DNA of 40,121 bases from Anaerolinea sp. (GTDB lineage: Bacteria; Chloroflexota; Anaerolineae; Anaerolineales; Villigracilaceae): positions 1 through 40,121 of the forward strand of contig DYPU01000016.1 in NCBI GenBank assembly GCA_020719725.1, in the 5' to 3' direction. The notes beneath the pieces were generated by a model that ran no database searches, had not been told where the DNA came from, and saw nothing but the letters and a program-made list of their open reading frames with translations. A program made the translations under genes and the position numbers. Below, piece after piece: positions 26,536 through 34,541 of the stretch (positions are counted from its first letter, which is position 1; each line of letters opens with the position of its first letter).

Positions 26536-26928
26536 ATGAGTGAAGAACCCCGCCGAATTGCCCCGCCGCCGATCCATCCGCTGGCCGCGCTTGTAACGAT
26601 TGTGCTGGATAGTTTTTTTGGTTTTTTTGAGATTGTAGACCCATTGCTGTTGCTTTTTACCAGCCTGGGGCTGGGCGTTTTGGGTTTTTTGTCCACGACC
26701 TTCACGCAGCGGTTCTTGTCGGGGGATAGCTGGGGGGCGGCAGTTGCCAAGGGGATTTCGATGGGGATTGTGGCCGGAATTCCGTTTCCGGTGATGGGGA
26801 CGGCGGTTGGCGTGCCACTTTTGGCCTGGGCCGGGGTGAGCCAATGGTCGAAACTGCCTGCAAGCCGCAACAATCAAATTGTGGATGAAGCCAGCAGCGC
26901 TCCGCGTTTGACGGATGGCAAGGAATAA
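26536..26928 (+). CDS. Small uncharacterised membrane protein
   Basis: The 130-residue product has a Pro-rich hydrophilic start (SEEPRRIAPPPIHP) and two or three hydrophobic stretches, about residues 15-53 and 72-98. A charged tail follows. ATG 26536 is preceded by GGGAG inside the guaA end; the ATG at 26524 lies before the guaA stop and is less likely. I recognise no domain. It precedes another membrane protein and the VWA/FHA and PP2C genes in the same direction, with a 66-base gap that shows no clear terminator. Confidence 0.65.
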   Translation: MSEEPRRIAPPPIHPLAALVTIVLDSFFGFFEIVDPLLLLFTSLGLGVLGFLSTTFTQRFLSGDSWGAAVAKGISMGIVAGIPFPVMGTAVGVPLLAWAGVSQWSKLPASRNNQIVDEASSAPRLTDGKE

Positions 26929-26994
26929 AGAAACAACGCTTTTTTTTGTGGCGCGTATACCCAGACGATGACCCATTCTTGAAAGGAAAAAGAC

Positions 26995-27942
26995 ATGAAT
27001 AATAGTGAGATTCTCACAAAGTCTTGGAAAATTGTCTGGAAGCACAAAGTTTTGTGGATTTTTGGTGTTTTGGCGGGCTGCTTGCAAGGCGGCGGAAGCG
27101 GAAGCGGGGGTGGCAACGGTGGCTATCGTCCTGGCGTTGCAAACGGAGATAATCCATTTGCACAATATCTGCCGCAAGCTGAAGAATTTTTCAATCGGTT
27201 TACCAACAATGTTGAGCCGTATCTCGGTATCATTGCCGCGATCCTTTTTGGTCTGTGCGTTTTGTGGCTTTTGGCAATTGGGTTGGGCACAATGGGCCGT
27301 ATTGGCCTAATCCAAGGCAGCTTACAAGCCGATGGTGGGGCAGAATCGCTTTCTTTTGGTGAAATTTGGGGCACCAGCCAACTCTATTTTGGGCGCGTGC
27401 TGGGATTATGGTTGACGATTAGCTTGTTGGGTTTTGTGCTGGGGCTGAGCTTTGCCGTTCTGGCGATTGTGGCGGTGGTCGCTTCATTTGGAATTGGCCT
27501 GGTCTGCCTGCTGCCTTTCCTTCTGGTGTTGATTCCGGTAAGCTGGGTGGTCAATTTGCTGGTGGAGCAAGCCACGCTGGCGATTGTGATTGAAGACCGC
27601 AGCTTATCCGAGGCCTTCCGGCGCGCCTGGCAGCTTTTGCGCGCCAATCTGGGCGCTTATGTGCTGATGGCGCTCATGCTCTTCCTCATTCAGCTGGTTA
27701 TTGGTGTTATGATTGCCCTGCCCGTTTTTCTGGTCATTGTTCCTGCGCTGATTGGCGTTTTTATGGGTGCAGGGAATGGCATAAACATGGCGCTATTGAT
27801 CTCCGGTCTCTGCTTTGTAGTGTACCTTCCGGTACTGATTGTACTCAACGGCATTCTTCAGGCTTATGTCCAAACTGCCTGGACTCTAACCTTTGCCCGC
27901 CTGACGGCCCTTATCCAAACTGAACTATTGGATGCTTCCTAG
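26995..27942 (+). CDS. Uncharacterised polytopic membrane protein
   Basis: The 315-residue protein starts with a short amphipathic lead and one hydrophobic segment (KVLWIFGVLAGCLQGGG). A Gly/Ser-rich loop (about residues 35-55) and five or six further membrane spans follow. The motif IVIEDRSLSEAFRRAWQLLRANLGAY resembles a segment seen in widespread bacterial membrane proteins of the glycerophosphodiester-phosphodiesterase-membrane-domain/DUF975-like type, but I cannot assign a family with certainty. AAAGGA is upstream of the ATG. Its end overlaps the VWA/FHA gene start by 11 bases, suggesting coupled translation and a shared role. Confidence 0.7.
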   Translation: MNNSEILTKSWKIVWKHKVLWIFGVLAGCLQGGGSGSGGGNGGYRPGVANGDNPFAQYLPQAEEFFNRFTNNVEPYLGIIAAILFGLCVLWLLAIGLGTMGRIGLIQGSLQADGGAESLSFGEIWGTSQLYFGRVLGLWLTISLLGFVLGLSFAVLAIVAVVASFGIGLVCLLPFLLVLIPVSWVVNLLVEQATLAIVIEDRSLSEAFRRAWQLLRANLGAYVLMALMLFLIQLVIGVMIALPVFLVIVPALIGVFMGAGNGINMALLISGLCFVVYLPVLIVLNGILQAYVQTAWTLTFARLTALIQTELLDAS

Positions 27943-29824
27943 ATCACATTTTTCCCGTCTATTTCTGATTATTTGCTTTGTCAGCCTGGCTTTGCCGCAA
28001 AACTCTTTTGCGCAGGGCCAGGCTTCTGCCGTTTTGTATAATGTTGAAGCGGGTGAATTTCCCATCATTTCGGGGTTGTTGGATGTTTACAACGAACAAG
28101 GCCAGTTTGAGCGGGGCCTTCTCCCTCAAAACATAGCATTGCTCGAAAATGGAAAAACCATTCCCCCCGCTGTGCTCGAAGAACGCAATACCCCCCTACA
28201 GGTTGTCGTGGCAATCAACAGCAATCCGGCCTTAGCCGTGCGCGATGGCTTGGGATTATCGCGCTACGACAAGGCTTCTACTGTTTTGCAAAATTGGGCC
28301 GCTGCGCGTCCGGCAGAAAGCCCAGACAAATTTAGCCTGGTCTGGAATGGCGGGATTATAGCCTCCGGCGTTAACCCGCTTACCTGGCGCAATCGCCTAG
28401 AGTTGTTCGATCTGCAAGCGCGCACCTCCACCAGCAGTCTGGCAGCGCTCTCTTTTGCGTTGGATATTACCCAGGAAGCTGCGCTTGCCCCTGGCAGTAA
28501 AAAAGCCATTTTATTTATTTCCAGCCATCTGGATAATCAAAATATCCCCGCAATCAACGACCTGACTTCGCGCGCCCAATTAAGTGGTGTTCGCATTTTT
28601 GTCTGGATTATCGATTCAAAAGATTTTCTCCTCCACCCCGGCTCCGACGCTTTACGTCAGCTTGCCAGCGCTACCGGGGGCAGTAGCCTGAATTTTAGCG
28701 GCGATGAAACCATTATCGATCCCGAAGAGTGGTTGGATACCCTGCGTTGGGTATATGCGTTTGAATATACATCTGCGGTGCGCGAAACTGGAGAACACAG
28801 CCTGGCGGCGCTGGTGACACGCAACCAATTGAGCCTGAATTCAAATGCCATTACGCTCAATTTGGTTGTGGAAGCGCCCAATCCAATTTTAATTTCCCCG
28901 CCATCCCAAATTACCCGCGAAAACCTGCAAGACAGTTTTGATCTGGAAAACAGCCAACCTACCCAATATCCGCTTGAAATATTGGTGGAATTCCCGGATG
29001 GCAATCCCCGTTCCCTGACGCGGGCCGTGTTGTATGTAGACGATGCGCCTGTTCAGGAAAACATCACTCAACCGTTTGAAAAATTTATCTGGAACTTGCG
29101 CTCTTACCAGGCCAGCGCCAGCCATACCCTGAGCGTGGAGGTTACCGATTCGCTTGGCTTAAGCCGTAGAAGCGCTCCAATCTCGGTCAATCTTGTGGTT
29201 ATTCAGCCGCCTGGTGGTTGGGCTGGGCTATTACTTAAAAACAACACTGCCATTGTCGTTTCGGCGGTTGTGTTTGCGGGCATTGTCTTGCTTATTATCC
29301 TGTTTTTTAGCGGACGAAAAACCATCCTTTCGTTGACAGAACGTCGCAAAGCCCGCGCCCATCAACTCGACCCGGTTACGCAGCCGGTTCCTGTCAATGC
29401 GGAGGCCGCCTCGAAGCTGCACAGCGCCAATCCGTTCCCGTGGATGCGTCGCAAAGCACCACCGCCCGCCGCTTATCTCGTCAAGCTGACTTTTGACGGG
29501 CAGCCTGGCAGCGGTGACCCAATTGCTCTGGCTGCGCCGGAATTGACTGTTGGAACAGACCCGACCCAGGCCACAAATGTGTTGGGAGACCCATCTCTTT
29601 CTCCGCTGCACGCCCGCTTGCAACGTAATTCCGACGGGCAAGTTCTGCTGACAGACAATCACTCCATCGCCGGGACATGGGTCAATTATGAACTTATCCC
29701 CCAAGAGGGTTGTTTGCTCGCCCATGGCGATGTGGTAAACTTTGGAAAGTTAACTTACCGGTTTGTTTTAAGCAAACCGCCCGCCCCCAAAAAGCCCGAA
29801 CTACTCCCTATTAAACAGAAATGA
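27932..29824 (+). CDS. Membrane protein with degenerate VWA-like domain and C-terminal FHA-like domain
   Basis: The 630-residue protein has an N-terminal signal (LFLIICFVSLALPQNSFAQ). An extracellular VWA-like region (about 40-270) includes PLQVVVAINSNPAL where a MIDAS DxSxS would stand, so metal binding is probably lost. An Ig-like or beta-rich segment runs to about 425. One membrane helix follows (about 435-457, AIVVSAVVFAGIVLLIILFF), a basic cytoplasmic linker, and an FHA-like domain (about 525-620). FHA marks are Ser557 and His560 (SPLHA) and AGTWVN; the usual Gly-Arg is Gly541-Thr542. It overlaps the PP2C gene by four bases. The pair suggests phosphorylation-linked signalling across the membrane; no kinase gene is in the window. 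Confidence 0.8.
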   Translation: MLPRSHFSRLFLIICFVSLALPQNSFAQGQASAVLYNVEAGEFPIISGLLDVYNEQGQFERGLLPQNIALLENGKTIPPAVLEERNTPLQVVVAINSNPALAVRDGLGLSRYDKASTVLQNWAAARPAESPDKFSLVWNGGIIASGVNPLTWRNRLELFDLQARTSTSSLAALSFALDITQEAALAPGSKKAILFISSHLDNQNIPAINDLTSRAQLSGVRIFVWIIDSKDFLLHPGSDALRQLASATGGSSLNFSGDETIIDPEEWLDTLRWVYAFEYTSAVRETGEHSLAALVTRNQLSLNSNAITLNLVVEAPNPILISPPSQITRENLQDSFDLENSQPTQYPLEILVEFPDGNPRSLTRAVLYVDDAPVQENITQPFEKFIWNLRSYQASASHTLSVEVTDSLGLSRRSAPISVNLVVIQPPGGWAGLLLKNNTAIVVSAVVFAGIVLLIILFFSGRKTILSLTERRKARAHQLDPVTQPVPVNAEAASKLHSANPFPWMRRKAPPPAAYLVKLTFDGQPGSGDPIALAAPELTVGTDPTQATNVLGDPSLSPLHARLQRNSDGQVLLTDNHSIAGTWVNYELIPQEGCLLAHGDVVNFGKLTYRFVLSKPPAPKKPELLPIKQK

Positions 29825-30666
29825 TTCGCTCCAATCGCGCGCATCTTTTCGTTGCCGCCCAAACTCACCCTGGTCAGACCGGCAAGAATAACGAAGATAA
29901 CTTTGCCGTTTCTGCATACACCCTCAGCCAGTACAACCCGATGCCGGTGGTATTTGCGGTTGTCTCGGATGGGATTGGTGGGCATCGGGCTGGAGAAGTG
30001 GCATCGGCCATTGTGGTCAACCGGCTCAGCGAAATGGTTGGACAAAACACCAGCGGCAACCCGCTCGCGCTGTTTCAGGAAAGTTTTTATCGGGTTAGTG
30101 AAGAAATTTTTATACAAGCCCAGCAAGATGCGACGCGCAAAGGTATGGGGTCCACGGTTTCTTGCGCCTGGGTCATCGGGGATGTGCTTTATATCGCCTA
30201 CGCGGGTGATTCGCGCATGTATCTGATTCGTTCCAGCCACATCCAACAAGTAAGCCGCGATCATACCTGGGTACAAGAAGCAATCGAAAAGGGAGTTTTG
30301 AGCCATTCCCAGATCAAAACCCATCCCAACTTGCATGTCATCCGTCGCTACCTTGGCTCTGAAACTCCGCCAGAGCCAGATATGCGCCTTTTCCTTTCTC
30401 CCAATGATAGCGATTCGAAAGCCAAAGCCAATCAGGGCTTGCTGTTGCAACCCGGAGATGTGTTGCTGCTCTGCACCGACGGCCTGACTGATCTGGTTAC
30501 TGACCAGGAAATTCTACTTTCCCTTAAGGGTCGCACCTTGAACCAGGCGGCCCTGGAGATGATCGATCTTGCCAACCAGCGCGGTGGACATGACAACATC
30601 ACGACTATTTTACTCGGAATGCCCTACGACCCCAGGCAAGCCAGCCCTGGCTGGATAATGGGGTAA
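29821..30666 (+). CDS. PP2C-family serine/threonine protein phosphatase
   Basis: A 281-residue metal-dependent phosphatase. It contains the PP2C order TGKNNEDNF (first metal Asp), VVSDGIGGHRAGEVAS, GMGSTVSCAWV, LYIAYAGDSRMYLIR, VSRDHTWV, LLCTDGLTDLV and GGHDNITTILL. Residues for both metal sites are present. It overlaps the VWA/FHA gene (ATGA at 29821-29824), so the FHA-like domain and the phosphatase are likely made together; FHA domains bind phosphothreonine proteins, which makes a regulatory pair plausible. No transmembrane segment. Downstream lies the promoter of the pyrimidine cluster, with no terminator before it. Confidence 0.93.
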   Translation: MIRSNRAHLFVAAQTHPGQTGKNNEDNFAVSAYTLSQYNPMPVVFAVVSDGIGGHRAGEVASAIVVNRLSEMVGQNTSGNPLALFQESFYRVSEEIFIQAQQDATRKGMGSTVSCAWVIGDVLYIAYAGDSRMYLIRSSHIQQVSRDHTWVQEAIEKGVLSHSQIKTHPNLHVIRRYLGSETPPEPDMRLFLSPNDSDSKAKANQGLLLQPGDVLLLCTDGLTDLVTDQEILLSLKGRTLNQAALEMIDLANQRGGHDNITTILLGMPYDPRQASPGWIMG

Positions 30667-30703
30667 AACTTTTGAACGCCAATTTTTTATGACAATCCAG
30701 CCC

Positions 30704-30731
30704 TTGACAGAATGCCTAATCTGCATAAAAT
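30704..30731 (+). promoter_or_regulatory. Sigma70-type promoter for the uraA/pyr cluster
   Basis: TTGACA at 30704-30709 and TAAAAT at 30726-30731 are separated by 16 bases. The predicted start is near 30738. It is the best promoter match in the window and lies upstream of an intrinsic terminator, which implies attenuation or a small RNA. Confidence 0.75.
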
Positions 30732-30751
30732 TGGGCGCAATGTCTGCCCAA
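30731..30751. promoter_or_regulatory. Operator-like palindrome at the uraA transcription start
   Basis: TTGGGC (30731-30736) and GCCCAA (30746-30751) form a perfect 6-bp inverted repeat around 9 bases, covering the end of the -10 box and the predicted start. A similar TTGGG...CCCAA palindrome lies before pyrC. It could bind a repressor or form a 5' hairpin in the RNA. Confidence 0.45.
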
Positions 30752-30848
30752 CACTATTCTCAAACCCATGTTTATCGCAACAAATTCATCGGGGAAAGTG
30801 TTTGTGTTTTGTGAAACGAAGAGTCGCTTTTAGCGGCTCTTTTTTTTT
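30738..30848 (+). ncRNA. Putative attenuator leader of uraA (or small RNA)
   Basis: About 110 nt run from the predicted start to the T-run of the terminator. Two overlapping short reading frames lie in it. ATG 30740 encodes 24 residues and stops at 30812-30814, just before the terminator stem. ATG 30768 encodes 21 residues and stops at 30831-30833 in the terminator loop. A U-rich tract (30798-30813) precedes the stem. This order resembles the E. coli pyrBI leader, where RNA polymerase pausing at U-runs couples to translation. No clear ribosome site precedes either frame; the first could be leaderless. No PyrR-binding consensus was recognised. Inference only. Confidence 0.45.
30820..30848 (+). 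terminator. Intrinsic terminator upstream of uraA
   Basis: AGAGTCGC (30820-30827) pairs with GCGGCTCT (30833-30840), with one G-U pair and loop TTTTA. Eight T follow (30841-30848). It lies between the promoter at 30704 and the uraA start codon at 30888, where it can control read-through. Confidence 0.85.
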
Positions 30849-30887
30849 GCCTGTTGCCAGGTAATTATTCTTATGAAGGAGAATAAT

Positions 30888-32279
30888 ATGTCTAAACAAG
30901 CAACGCCCCCCAAAGTCTTCGGTTTTTTGCCGGACGACACCCCGCCCATCGGAGCCATGCTCAGCCTCGGTTTCCAGCAGTTTCTGACGATGTTTCCCGC
31001 CACTGTTTTAGTCGCCATTCTGACAAAATTTGACGTTGGTGTCACCCTGTTGGCCTCCGGTCTCGGCACCATCATCGCCCTGCTGGTCTCGAAGCGGAAA
31101 ATTCCGATGTACTATGGTTCATCTTTCTCATACATCGCGGTCATAGTGACCGTCATGAGCAAGTTTGCGCCCGATTGCTACAACTCCACGGCTGTTTACT
31201 GCCCCGAAGGAGTAAAAATTGTCCAGGTAGGCATTCTCCTGACCGCCGTCTTCGAGATTTTGATTGGCCTGCTCATCATGCAGGTCGGCAAATCTGCGCT
31301 AGACCGGGTTCTCCCTCCCATTGTGACCGGCTCGATGGCGATGGTCATCGGCGTGGCGCTTGCCAATGTAGCCCTGGGCAATGCCGGCAACTGGGCCGCG
31401 CCCGAAGTCGCCAGCGTCACATGGATCGTGGCCTTCATCACCATGTTTGCTACCGTCCTATTCTCGGTCTACCTGCAAGGCAAAGGCCTGATCGGTATGC
31501 TGCCGATTTTGCTCGGCGCAATTTTTGGCTACATCGTAGCCATCCTGTTTGGGCTGGTGCATTTTGAGACCGTTGCCAGCGCAGCCTGGGTCGAAATGCC
31601 AAAATTCACCTTCCCTGCCTTCACCAATCCAGACGCCTGGGGCATGGCGCTTAGCATCGCACTTATCTTCATTGCCACCGTCCCCGAAAGCACCGCCCAC
31701 CTCTACCAGATGAGCCTCTACATCGACGAATTGGCCGTCGAAATGAAGCGCAAACCCTATAACATCAAAGAACTGATTGGCCTCAACCTGGTTGCCGATG
31801 GTGCCGATGACCTGGTTGTTGGTATGCTCGGCGGCGCAGCCGGTACCAACTATGGCGAAAATAACTCGCTAATGGCAATCACGCGCAATTATTCCGTTGC
31901 CGTACTCATGGCAGCGGGCGGCATGGCGATTATCTTCGGTTTCTTCGGTAAACTTGTCGCGCTGGTCAACACCATGCCCGCGGCAGTTGTCGGCGGCCTG
32001 AGCATCTACCTGTTCGGCGTGATCGGAATGCAGGGCGTGGCCCTAATCCAATCCGAAAAGGTCAATCTCTTCGACCCGAAACAGCTTGCAGTCGGCGCAG
32101 TCATCCTAATCTGCGGCATTGGCGGCAATTTGGCCCTGCCCAACGGCGTTTTCCCCTTCAACGTGCCCTACCTGTTCCCTAACGGCATCCCGGCCATTGT
32201 TTTTGCCGCCATTTTGGGCATCTTCATCAACTCCATCTTCCTGATTTTTAAGGCCCCCGCCGTACGCGGCGATAAATAA
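30888..32279 (+). CDS. uraA: Uracil/xanthine permease (NCS2 family)
   Basis: A 463-residue membrane transporter with about 14 hydrophobic segments. It carries NCS2 features: GFQQFLTMFPATVLVAIL near the start, PIVTGSMAMVIGVALA, the acidic IATVPESTAHLYQMSLY (helix 8 substrate-site Glu), and GGAAGTNYGENNSLMAITRNYS in helix 10. The product imports uracil or a related base by proton symport; position at the head of a pyr cluster favours uracil. ATG 30888 has GGAGAATAAT upstream; an ATG at 30873 is in frame. Expression is probably set by the leader and terminator just upstream. The gap to pyrC is 144 bases with an inverted repeat. Confidence 0.9.
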   Translation: MSKQATPPKVFGFLPDDTPPIGAMLSLGFQQFLTMFPATVLVAILTKFDVGVTLLASGLGTIIALLVSKRKIPMYYGSSFSYIAVIVTVMSKFAPDCYNSTAVYCPEGVKIVQVGILLTAVFEILIGLLIMQVGKSALDRVLPPIVTGSMAMVIGVALANVALGNAGNWAAPEVASVTWIVAFITMFATVLFSVYLQGKGLIGMLPILLGAIFGYIVAILFGLVHFETVASAAWVEMPKFTFPAFTNPDAWGMALSIALIFIATVPESTAHLYQMSLYIDELAVEMKRKPYNIKELIGLNLVADGADDLVVGMLGGAAGTNYGENNSLMAITRNYSVAVLMAAGGMAIIFGFFGKLVALVNTMPAAVVGGLSIYLFGVIGMQGVALIQSEKVNLFDPKQLAVGAVILICGIGGNLALPNGVFPFNVPYLFPNGIPAIVFAAILGIFINSIFLIFKAPAVRGDK

Positions 32280-32307
32280 CGCGGACTTTGCGCGAAAGTT
32301 GTATACT

Positions 32308-32340
32308 GGGGATTGGGACGGCAGTTGCATCCCAATCCCC
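32308..32340. promoter_or_regulatory. Perfect 11-bp inverted repeat before pyrC
   Basis: GGGGATTGGGA (32308-32318) is inverted at 32330-32340 around an 11-base centre. It starts right after a TATACT (32302-32307) that could be a -10 box, although no good -35 is present. No T-run follows, so it is not a standard terminator. It shares TTGGG...CCCAA arms with the palindrome at the uraA start. The stretch 32341-32423 before pyrC shows nothing else I recognise. Confidence 0.5.
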
Positions 32341-32423
32341 TTACCGCGCCCTGGCCTTTTCAGAATGCAAACGTTTCCCAATCAGACTTCTGCCACCCGT
32401 CACCTTTCCACCGACAAACAGAT

Positions 32424-33512
32424 ATGCTCAAACTCCCCGGTCTAATCGATCCGCACGTCCATGTCCGTGAACCCGGCGCAACCCATAAAGAAGATTGGAC
32501 CAGCGCCACTGCCTCAGCCCTGGCGGGCGGCATTACAACTATTTTGGCAATGCCCAACACCAAACCCCCTATTTTTGACGAACAAACGCTAACGGAGGGT
32601 TTGACAATCGCCAGCCAGAAAGCCCGCTGTGACTACGCTCAATATCTGGGCGCTGGCCCTGACAATGCCGCCGCTGTTGCCCGCCTGGCCCCACGCGCCG
32701 CTGCCCTCAAAATGTACCTCGATTCAACTTTTGGCGAACTGCGCCTGGACGATATGACCCTCTGGTTGGAGCATTTTCGGCTGTGGCCGGGCCAAACGCC
32801 AATTGTGACTCATTCTGAAAGCCGCAGCATGGCTGCCGCGCTTTGGATGGCGCAAATGTTCGACAAACCGATTCATATTGCCCATATTTCACTGCGCGAA
32901 GAAGTTTTACTCATCAAGGAAGCCAAAGCGCGAGGCGTCAAAGTGACTTGCGAGGTTTGCCCGCACCATCTCTTTCTCAATTTTGCTGGGTCGTATGCTG
33001 GGGCGCAGCATTGTTGCGCTCCTCCCCACCCATTAACCGGCGGGCGCAAAGAAGTCCGCCCACGCCTCGCAACTCAGGCCGATGTGGAGGCGCTTTGGGC
33101 CAACCTGGATGTGATTGATTGCTTTGCCACCGACCACGCGCCGCACACGCTCGCTGAAAAAGACGGCGAAAATCCGCCACCCGGATTCCCCGGTTTGGAA
33201 ACCATTCTGCCGCTGCTCCTCACCGCTGTTTCCGAATCGCGATTAACGCTTGACGATATGATCGAAAAGATGGTTACTAACCCAAGAAAAATTTTCAAAC
33301 TCCCCGAACAACCCGAAACCTGGCTGGAAGTGGACGAGAATGCCCGATACGAGATTAAAGCGGCTGAAATGCACTCGCGCTGCGGTTGGACTCCGTTTGA
33401 AGGCTGGCAGGTTAAGGGCCGGGTAACGCGGGTTGTTCTGCGCGGACGGGAAGCCTACCGGGACGGCAAAATTCTGGTCGAGCCGGGTTTTGGAAAAAAT
33501 GTGAGGACTTAA
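32424..33512 (+). CDS. pyrC: Dihydroorotase (CAD-like short form)
   Basis: Cyclises carbamoyl aspartate to dihydroorotate, step three of pyrimidine synthesis. The 362-residue protein opens LPGLIDPHVHVREPGATHKEDW with metal ligands His11 and His13. ALKMYLDSTFGEL holds the carboxylated-lysine region. CEVCPHHLFL (metal His) and CFATDHAPHTLAEK (catalytic Asp) follow. This compact form resembles the dihydroorotase domain of CAD rather than the longer bacterial class I enzyme. I chose ATG 32424, where homology begins; no strong ribosome site is visible and an upstream in-frame codon at 32313 adds unrelated residues. Its TAA overlaps the start of the esterase gene by one base (TAATG). Confidence 0.93.
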   Translation: MLKLPGLIDPHVHVREPGATHKEDWTSATASALAGGITTILAMPNTKPPIFDEQTLTEGLTIASQKARCDYAQYLGAGPDNAAAVARLAPRAAALKMYLDSTFGELRLDDMTLWLEHFRLWPGQTPIVTHSESRSMAAALWMAQMFDKPIHIAHISLREEVLLIKEAKARGVKVTCEVCPHHLFLNFAGSYAGAQHCCAPPHPLTGGRKEVRPRLATQADVEALWANLDVIDCFATDHAPHTLAEKDGENPPPGFPGLETILPLLLTAVSESRLTLDDMIEKMVTNPRKIFKLPEQPETWLEVDENARYEIKAAEMHSRCGWTPFEGWQVKGRVTRVVLRGREAYRDGKILVEPGFGKNVRT

Positions 33513-34422
33513 TGACATTGAGTTTACAAAGCCGTTTATTGCGGATGCTGGTGCGCCATACCTTCAAAGGAAAACGGCTGACTCTCGCGGCAGAACGCGA
33601 ACGTACGGCAAAAAACGCTGTGATCATGGGCCGAATTCCCAAAGGTGTGCAGGTGGAGAGGCTGGTTAGCGCTGGCCTCCGCGCGGCATGGATACGTCCA
33701 TCCGAAGCGGACAGTGAAAAGGTTGTTTTGTACCTGCATGGCGGCGGTTATGTCGTCGGCAATATGGATAGTTACCAGATGGTGTGCATTTTGATGGCGC
33801 AAACCCTGAAAATACAGTATTCCTGCCCGAATATCGCCTCGCGCCAGAGTATCCTTTTCCAGCAGCCATACAAGATGCTCAAAAGGCCTATCGCTGGCTG
33901 CTCACGCAAGGCTATAAGCCTAATAATATCTTCATCGCTGGCGATTCGGCTGGCGGCGGTTTGAGTGTGGCAACTGTTCTGGCCTTGAGAGAGGCCGGAG
34001 ATGCGTTGCCTGCGGCAGTGGTCTGCCTTTCGCCCTGGGCCGATTTAACCTGCTCCGGTCAGTCCCATGCTCAGCAAGCCGAAGCCGAGTCCATGCTGAA
34101 TACGGCAACTTTGCAAAAGTGGGCCACTTATTATGCCGGGTCGGACACCCTTAAAAATCCGCTGATTTCTCCGGTATATGCCGATTTTCACAACTTTCCA
34201 CCGCTGCTGATTCAGGTCGGCAGCGATGAGATTTTGCTGGACGATGCCCGCGCTCTGGCCGAAAAAGCCAAAGCGGCTGGCGCGCAAGTGGAACTCAAAA
34301 TTTGGAATGGCATGTGGCATGTCTGGCACATTTTTGGAGAACTGATTCCTGAAAGCCGCCAGGCGTTTGAAGAGATTGGACAATTTATTGAGACTGTTAT
34401 TGCGAAAGAGCGCAGTGACTAA
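33512..34422 (+). pseudogene. Alpha/beta hydrolase (HSL/esterase family IV), broken by a one-base frameshift
   Basis: The first frame (33512 to about 33815) holds the oxyanion motif LYLHGGGYVVGNMDSYQM. The -1 frame from there to 34422 holds NTVFLPEYRLAPEYPFPAA, the nucleophile elbow AGDSAGGGLS, the acid DEILLDDA and the His motif WNGMWHVWH. Together they make a complete hormone-sensitive-lipase-like esterase. Adding one A to the AAAA run at about 33810-33813 gives a seamless AQTLKNTVFLPEY. It lies between pyrC and pyrB and starts overlapping the pyrC stop. Its role in pyrimidine metabolism is not evident. Both pieces keep normal codon use, so either a recent mutation or a base-calling error is likely. 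Confidence 0.85.
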
Positions 34423-34466
34423 AGCGCTCTGCTGGAAAAGCCAGGCAGCCGCCAATTTGGTGATTA

Positions 34467-34496
34467 AACGGGAGCTGACCTCGGTCAGAACCCGTT
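34467..34496. promoter_or_regulatory. 30-bp nested palindrome upstream of pyrB
   Basis: AACGGG (34467-34472) pairs with CCCGTT (34491-34496), and inside it CTGACC (34475-34480) pairs with GGTCAG (34483-34488), separated by AG/AA mismatches. As RNA it makes a long hairpin with a CTCG loop; as DNA it is a near-symmetric operator candidate. A TATGAT at 34519-34524 could be a -10 box with a poor -35. No T-run follows the palindrome directly. Confidence 0.5.
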
Positions 34497-34541
34497 CCCA
34501 ATATTCCATTCACTTTTTTATGATTTATTAAGGAGGAAATG

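Noticed and set aside
30738-30887. PyrR-binding attenuator
   Set aside because: The PyrR anti-antiterminator consensus loop was not recognised and no pyrR gene is in the window.
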